Source: Acidobacteriota bacterium (GTDB lineage: Bacteria; Acidobacteriota; Terriglobia; Terriglobales; Acidobacteriaceae). From it: a DNA stretch of 11,740 nucleotides. The DNA is taken from assembly GCA_021805955.1 (NCBI GenBank), contig JAJZDO010000060.1, positions 1-11,740 of the forward strand, read 5' to 3'. The translations under genes and the position numbers were made by a program. This document shows positions 8,301-11,740 of this stretch, piece by piece. How positions within the stretch are numbered: the first letter of the stretch is position 1; every line of letters begins with the position of its first letter. A model generated the notes under the pieces. It saw only the letters and a program-made list of their open reading frames with translations. It was not told where the DNA came from and searched no databases.

Positions 8301-9554
8301 AGGATGGCCGCTGCTGAGCTTTCGGCTGTCGATGCCGAGGACAGCGGAGCGAATTACCAGTATCTGCTGGCGCAGGCCGCTGTCTATGAGCAGCAACATC
8401 AGGGCGCGCAGGCACTTACCGCATTCGCGCAAGCGGCAAGCGCCGCGGGCGAAGATCAAACCGCGGAGCAGGATCTTCTGCAAGCCGGAGCGAACGAGGG
8501 ATACAGAGTAAATTCCACGTTGAGCTTACTGTCCAATCTCGTCGTTCAACCAACTTTTGAAGATACAACCGTATATGTTCTGGACTCCAAGTTGGATCAG
8601 CCGGTGCCGGTGCCGCCGAATGATATATCTCTTCTTCCACCGCTTCGCCACTCCCTTGTCACCCAGTGGACCGGCGCATACCATCTGCATTTTGGAAACT
8701 TCATCCCCTCCAGCGGATTCTTCCAAATTAGAAACGCGCGCGGCCAGATATCCGTACCCGCGACCAGTTCGATCGTCAACCGCAATACGACCGATTACAT
8801 CCTGAGTTATGGAGCGAATCCTTCGATTCGTCTGGGCCGCAATGTCGTGACCTTGAATAGCGGGATTCAGGGAACCATACGCCGCGATTCCCTGTCTCCG
8901 GTGCAAATGAATCAGAATCTGTTCCGAGCGTATACATACGCATCCACAACTGCATTTTTCAATGCAGTGTCCGCTAGCGGCTACGCGATTTACGAAGTTG
9001 GTCCTTTTACAGAGAGCAATATCCATTCCAGAGCGCTATCCGGGGCAGTGGACTTGCGCGTGGGTAGACCATGGGGACGGAACGCTTTATTGACTGGATG
9101 GGGTGCGAACGACCAGCAATTCACCCCCGTTGGAATCGAGGATTACTACACGTCTTCCTACATTGGCTTCTCGCGCCGGTTCTCGGACCGATTTAACGCG
9201 GAAGCTGTCGTGGAGGACCTGCGGGCATGGCGAGTAGTAAGCCCATACTCAGGAATTGCGCAAGCTCTACGCCTGGCCGGAACCATCGACTTCTACCCGA
9301 CGCCTTCCTGGGACCTGCAAGCATCGCTTGCTTACGAAAATACCAGGAGCTTCCACGCCTACGACGCAACCCAGAACGGCATTTCCATCTCCTATACAAA
9401 AGCGCTCCGCCACAAGATCCATGATGGAACGGGAGAAGTCGATGCGCAATATCCGCTTCAGTTTTCGGCGGGGTTCGGGCAGGAGTCTTTTTTCAACTTC
9501 ACATCTGGGCAGAATCAACAATTCCTGCCATATGTGAGCATCACAATCTTTTGA
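5331..9554 (+). CDS. TPR-superhelix / outer-membrane beta-barrel protein, probable glycan exporter
   Basis: 1407 residues. A Sec signal peptide ends near VYAQ (24-27). A short linker (28-60) is followed by near-continuous TPR helices from about 61 to 1055, more than 20 repeats by eye, with the W..LG.......A...Y..AL...P pattern (e.g. LWFLLGYAARLDSNF at 97-111). From 1061 the sequence changes to alternating aromatic strands, with no further TPRs, and ends in SITIF, the terminal-aromatic signature recognised by the BAM complex. About 345 residues is enough for a 14-16-strand barrel. This matches the overall plan of BcsC, PgaA, PelB and NfrA, in which periplasmic TPRs feed a polysaccharide to an outer-membrane pore. 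No Pfam-level match to BcsC's C-terminal domain can be claimed by eye. The start is TTG 5331 (GGTGA close upstream); TTG 5352 gives a more classical signal peptide (MKTAYVPML...), and ATG 5373 is also possible. An alternative role is a secretin-like or adhesin-export partner. Confidence 0.9.
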   Translation: MIAPPGNLKTAYVPMLVIALACSVYAQTYTVGSTPSAQPQKKTGQSQTSGQPLGWGSNIQNARLANAAELALRQGNHALAVDYAKRAAQAAPDNAQLWFLLGYAARLDSNFQLSTDAYTRGLRLSPSSLEGLSGLAQTYSIMGRIDEAEHLLKQVIASNPQRRDDTLLLGNLYMESGDYTAALDWLIRAERMQPDARSELLLAITYEHLKQMDMANHYLELAKRRAPNNPDVQRSLAGYYRQVGNYPEAIAALQSIRNPQPDVKAELAYTYQLDGKPQDAAKLYTEAANALPTNMDLQLSAAQAEIAAGSIHDADPFLQRAARLDADYYRLHAIRGEIAQLQDRANVAEQEYKTALAHLPASPAEGPLYGIQLHVDLMEQYRNTNDATGAQQQLNIAQSEIDALNEHGSDRVQFLRLRALIGMSAGNLDGALNDMKEALAISPHDPNNLQLDGDLLVKLGRTDDAITAYKQILSIDPSNRYALTSLGYASRTVGRDAEAREYFERLAKAYPSLYVPYLALGDMYTAHREFRRAEASYRKAYALAPHNALVVAGGMNAAIEAQKLELAETWFSHASSEMRQDPQVLKQRERYLRLQGHYRESADVGHRAIKVLPNDRDVVVYLGYDLLQLGQYNELARLTSQYYKVFPQDAAIPLLAGYVDKHNGDLDRALVDFSEALRRNPDVATAYVNRGYVLNDLHKPEAAAADFESALKLEPSDGQAHLGLAYADLDLGKAQAAVRESQLAEKTMGDSQLVHAIRATAYGREGMLTKAADEYHAALKFAPDDGALYLGLGDTLFAERRYHAAVEQLQIAKKLAPDNASVYALLARSYAHLQDREQTLRYVQLAEQHAQQIPAVAASSQSEQSEIFVATGQAFSTLGDQKAAMARFRIALTFPHSDRVGTRLAIANLMAQQDQADDAERQVALAMMEAEAGETAPPTGNEFIETADIFRQLHEYRLSVTYLGRAEAAGAPDISVRIGLADTYLALGETRMAAAELSAVDAEDSGANYQYLLAQAAVYEQQHQGAQALTAFAQAASAAGEDQTAEQDLLQAGANEGYRVNSTLSLLSNLVVQPTFEDTTVYVLDSKLDQPVPVPPNDISLLPPLRHSLVTQWTGAYHLHFGNFIPSSGFFQIRNARGQISVPATSSIVNRNTTDYILSYGANPSIRLGRNVVTLNSGIQGTIRRDSLSPVQMNQNLFRAYTYASTTAFFNAVSASGYAIYEVGPFTESNIHSRALSGAVDLRVGRPWGRNALLTGWGANDQQFTPVGIEDYYTSSYIGFSRRFSDRFNAEAVVEDLRAWRVVSPYSGIAQALRLAGTIDFYPTPSWDLQASLAYENTRSFHAYDATQNGISISYTKALRHKIHDGTGEVDAQYPLQFSAGFGQESFFNFTSGQNQQFLPYVSITIF

Positions 9555-9557
9555 GGT
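9553..9557 (+). promoter_or_regulatory. Shine-Dalgarno overlapping the upstream stop codon
   Basis: GAGGT shares its first two bases with the TGA stop of the TPR-barrel gene and lies 8 nt before ATG 9566. It favours this ATG over the in-frame TTG directly before it (9563), and suggests that the glycosyltransferase is translated by coupling to the exporter. Confidence 0.65.
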
Positions 9558-9565
9558 AAGTATTG

Positions 9566-10996
9566 ATGAAAATTTGCCTAGTTGGAGCGTTTCCGCCAAG
9601 CGGACGGCAGTTGAACGAATATGCATTTCATGTTGCCCGGGAACTGCAGCGCAATCCCGACGTCAGCTTAACCATTCTTGCCGACGAACTGACCGACTAT
9701 GCATTTGCTACGGATGCAAACGGTCATTCGTTACACGCCCAACAACAACCCGAATTAGCGGGTTTCAACGTGGTTCGCTGCTGGAAGTTTGGGAGCCTCG
9801 CGAATCCGGTGCGCCTGCTGAACGCCATTCGCCGGTTGAAACCCGATGTGGTGTGGTTCAATCTAGTATTCTCCAGCTTTGCCACGCCCGAGAACCCTTT
9901 CGCTGCGTTTTTCGGGCTCTCCGTACCTGCTCTTGCGCGAGCCGCCGGCTTTTACACGCACGTCACGCTACACCACATCATCGAACACGTCGATTGCAAC
10001 GCTGCTGGGGTACGACAGGATCGGGTCCTGCGCATGGGCTCGTATGTCGCCACGAGGGCTTTACTCAAAGCGCATTCGGTCTCTGTCCTGCTTTCAGGAT
10101 ACCGGCGAACTTTGATGACGAAGTATGCTGCTAAGAACGTTCTGCTGGGAACGCACGGAACGTTCGCACCCAGCCCCAGTCCCCCAGATTTCAGTAAACG
10201 CGGCAACCCTGAACATCGCATTCTGGCGATCGGACATTGGGGTACCTACAAGCGGCTGGAGACGCTGATGGAGGCTTTTCCCGCAGTTTTGAAGAAGATC
10301 CCCAATGCGAAGCTCATCGTGGCCGGAGCCAATCATCACACGAAGTCGGGCTACTGGGAATCGATACGCGAGGCACAGCCGAAGGATTTGCCGATTGAAT
10401 TCCGCGGATACGTTCCGGAAGAAGCCATTCCTGAACTGTTTCGCACAACTACGGTCCTGGTGATGCCATACGACTCCGCAACTGGATCGAGCGGGCCGGC
10501 CCATCAAGCATGTGAATACGGAGTCCCGATTGTGTGCGCTGACATCGGCGACTTTCGGGAAATGGCGGAGGACGAAGATATGGCGGTCAGCTTCTATAAA
10601 ACAGGCGATGCGGGCGATCTCGCCGAGCAACTGACTGCCATTTTGCAATCTCCAGAGCTGCAACGCAGCATGGCTGAGCGTAATTTTGCTGCAGGAGTCC
10701 AGATGACTATGGACAGCGTTGTCCGCAACTATCTTCGCTGGTTCGAACTCATGCGATGCAAAAAGGAGATACGGGACGCAAGACTCTTTCCAGAACTCCG
10801 CCGTATCTGGCCGCGTTCCGTATTTTCAAGTCCGGCCGCTCCGTTGCAGTCAGGTCCCACCGATGAATTGGCTGCAAGCAATGCGCTCTCCATCGATTTC
10901 GCGCAATCCCTTGCTTGGCGCAAAGTGGAAACGCCGAAGGACCACCCGGATGGAGATGGGTATCTGGCGAATTCCACGCTCGAGGGCGATTATTGA
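9566..10996 (+). CDS. GT4-type (GT-B fold) glycosyltransferase with unusual donor-site motif
   Basis: 476 residues from ATG 9566. The N-terminal Rossmann part begins MKICLVGAFPPSGRQLNEYA, with the flexible GAFPP..R..NEYA acceptor loop expected of GT4 enzymes. The C-terminal half has HRILAIGHWGTYKRLETLMEA (217-237; the K/R pair normally contacts the donor phosphates), AKLIVAGANHHT (248-259), IEFRGYVPEEAIPELF (277-292) and a donor-binding loop PYDSATGSSGPAHQACEYGVP (301-321). At the positions of the usual E-x7-E motif there are T306 and Q314, so the classical glutamates are absent. Residues about 397-476 form an extra C-terminal tail without recognised domains. There is no signal peptide or membrane helix, so the enzyme is cytosolic. 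It follows the TPR-barrel gene after 11 bp and very likely shares its mRNA, supporting a role in making or finishing the exported glycan. Sugar specificity is unknown. Confidence 0.9.
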   Translation: MKICLVGAFPPSGRQLNEYAFHVARELQRNPDVSLTILADELTDYAFATDANGHSLHAQQQPELAGFNVVRCWKFGSLANPVRLLNAIRRLKPDVVWFNLVFSSFATPENPFAAFFGLSVPALARAAGFYTHVTLHHIIEHVDCNAAGVRQDRVLRMGSYVATRALLKAHSVSVLLSGYRRTLMTKYAAKNVLLGTHGTFAPSPSPPDFSKRGNPEHRILAIGHWGTYKRLETLMEAFPAVLKKIPNAKLIVAGANHHTKSGYWESIREAQPKDLPIEFRGYVPEEAIPELFRTTTVLVMPYDSATGSSGPAHQACEYGVPIVCADIGDFREMAEDEDMAVSFYKTGDAGDLAEQLTAILQSPELQRSMAERNFAAGVQMTMDSVVRNYLRWFELMRCKKEIRDARLFPELRRIWPRSVFSSPAAPLQSGPTDELAASNALSIDFAQSLAWRKVETPKDHPDGDGYLANSTLEGDY

Positions 10997-11209
10997 GTTT
11001 AGCCTACGATTCCCATTCTGTAACACACGCGGGACCATATGAATCTCTCAAGGACGAAGTATGAAGGTACTTCTCCCGAACTGTGGCGATGGTTCATGCG
11101 ATTGAGAATGGATATACTTGACAAGATGCACCCCTGAAGCTCTGCGTCCACTTTTCAGCGTGGCTTATCGCCCGAGCCTTCGGCGCGTGCAATTGAAACG
11201 AGAATACAT
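10997..11209 (+). other. Intergenic region with a mini-ORF and promoter-like boxes
   Basis: No full gene is seen between the GT4 gene and the lipoprotein. It holds a 14-codon ORF at 11061-11105 with AAGGA just upstream, a TATACT box at 11113-11118 without a good -35, and a TTGACA at 11118-11123 without a good -10. Together these suggest, without proving, that the lipoprotein has its own promoter. No T-tailed hairpin was found after the GT4 stop. Confidence 0.35.
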
Positions 11210-11740
11210 ATGCAACAATTGCGCGCCCTTTGGCTTTCGTCCCACTTTCTTAAGCCAGTTGCACTGTTGTCCTGTCTGGCGTTTCCCCTGCTGTTCACCG
11301 GATGTGCCAACAACCGTCCAAGCAATTTCGGGAGCCCGACCCCGAGTCCGACCCCGACCCCGGCGCCGACCGTCAGCATCACGGCTAATCCCGCGTCGAT
11401 TGCCTCGGGGAGTTCGTCCCTTTTGACCGTAACTGCGACAAACGCCGCTCAAGTGACTGTGACTGGAACGGATGGCAGCACGTATACCTTGCAGCCTAGC
11501 GGCGGGACCCAATCTGTGCACCCAACCGCGACAACGACGTATACCGCCACCGCTACTGGAGCGGGAGGAAAAACCTCGGCCGCAGCGACGGTAACTGTGA
11601 CGTCCAATCCGGCGCCGACCGTCAGCATCACCGCCAATCCCACTTCCGTCACCTCGGGAAGTTCATCCATTTTGACTGTGACCGCGACGAACGCCACTCA
11701 AGTGACGCTGACCGGCACAGATGGCAGTACGTATACTCAG
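11210..11740 (+). CDS. Repeat-rich lipoprotein with Ig-like domains, 3' end outside the window
   Basis: ATG 11210 opens a frame of 177 codons that is still open at the window edge. The N-terminus is a lipoprotein signal: basic MQQLRALWLSSHFLK, a hydrophobic core, then LLFTGC with C32 as the lipidation site. A Ser/Asn stretch and a proline-threonine linker (PTPSPTPTPAPT) follow. Tandem 83-residue Ig-like units then start at PAPTVSITANP; the first is complete (DNA about 11360-11608), the second is cut by the window. The units share TVSITANP, SGSSS.LTVTATNA.QVT.TGTDGSTYT and, in the complete first unit, T.TYTATATGAGG. The repeats resemble the bacterial Ig-like modules common in acidobacterial surface proteins. 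The SD is weak (CGAGA, 7-9 nt upstream). The missing C-terminus could carry an enzymatic, OmpA-like or barrel domain, so function cannot be named. A surface or outer-membrane-anchored location is expected. Confidence 0.85.
   Translation, partial: MQQLRALWLSSHFLKPVALLSCLAFPLLFTGCANNRPSNFGSPTPSPTPTPAPTVSITANPASIASGSSSLLTVTATNAAQVTVTGTDGSTYTLQPSGGTQSVHPTATTTYTATATGAGGKTSAAATVTVTSNPAPTVSITANPTSVTSGSSSILTVTATNATQVTLTGTDGSTYTQ
11360..11740 (+). repeat. Tandem 249-bp coding repeat (Ig-like units)
   Basis: The segment starting cggcgccgaccgtcagcatc at 11361 recurs at 11610, an offset of 249 bp (83 codons). The first 22 bases are identical, and later differences are largely third-position. The second copy ends at the window edge, so the copy number is unknown. 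It is preceded by a short cytosine-rich repeat (variants of ccgaccccgagt, about 11335-11365) encoding the Pro-Thr linker. Confidence 0.8.

Noticed and set aside
7803..8483. Long minus-strand open frame (226 codons) inside the TPR-barrel gene
   Set aside because: It is fully antisense to strongly supported TPR coding sequence, has no recognisable domain, and arises from the codon bias of the plus-strand gene.
10094..10663. Minus-strand open frame of 189 codons in the GT4 gene
   Set aside because: It is antisense to conserved GT-B motifs and shows no independent coding signal.
11335..11740. CRISPR array or mobile-element repeat
   Set aside because: The repeats are 249 bp, in frame, and encode Ig-like protein modules; there are no short regularly spaced repeats with unique spacers and no transposase.

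Overview
The window looks like a chromosomal segment of a GC-rich Gram-negative bacterium, most likely an acidobacterium (Terriglobia/Koribacter-like). This is an inference from three things: a TPR-plus-outer-membrane-barrel protein, a lipoprotein made of SITANP...SGSSS..LTVTATNA-type Ig-like repeats of a kind common in that phylum, and abundant secreted proteins with no assigned family. No 16S or marker gene is present to prove it.

Layout. Positions 1-654 (minus) hold the N-terminal 218 codons of a DPM1/GtrB-like family 2 glycosyltransferase that runs off the left edge. After a 255-bp gap with a hairpin comes a compact minus-strand operon, read right to left: a polytopic GT-C/PTPS-related-like membrane protein (3406 to about 5157), then three exported proteins of unknown function: NTF2-like plus two beta domains (2282-3409), triple Ig-like (1413-2285), and a small NTF2-like candidate (910-1416). 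Each junction is a 4-bp start/stop overlap (GTGA, GTGA, ATGA). Divergent from it, 5331-9554 (plus) encodes a 1407-residue protein with a signal peptide, about 1000 residues of TPR helices and a C-terminal beta-barrel ending in an aromatic residue. It is followed after 11 bp by a GT4-type glycosyltransferase (9566-10996). At 11210 a repeat-rich lipoprotein begins and runs off the right edge.

Working model (inference). The two divergent units look like a surface-glycan or exopolysaccharide locus. Cytoplasmic and membrane glycosyltransferases (GT2, GT4, GT-C-like) would build or modify a glycan. The TPR-barrel protein has the same overall architecture as the exporters BcsC, PgaA and PelB, and could carry the glycan through the periplasm and outer membrane. 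The three small exported proteins, co-translated with the membrane protein, could be periplasmic accessory subunits. No flippase, Wzy polymerase, cellulose synthase or PilZ/c-di-GMP component is visible here, so the pathway type is open. No tRNA, rRNA, CRISPR array, insertion sequence or phage gene was seen.
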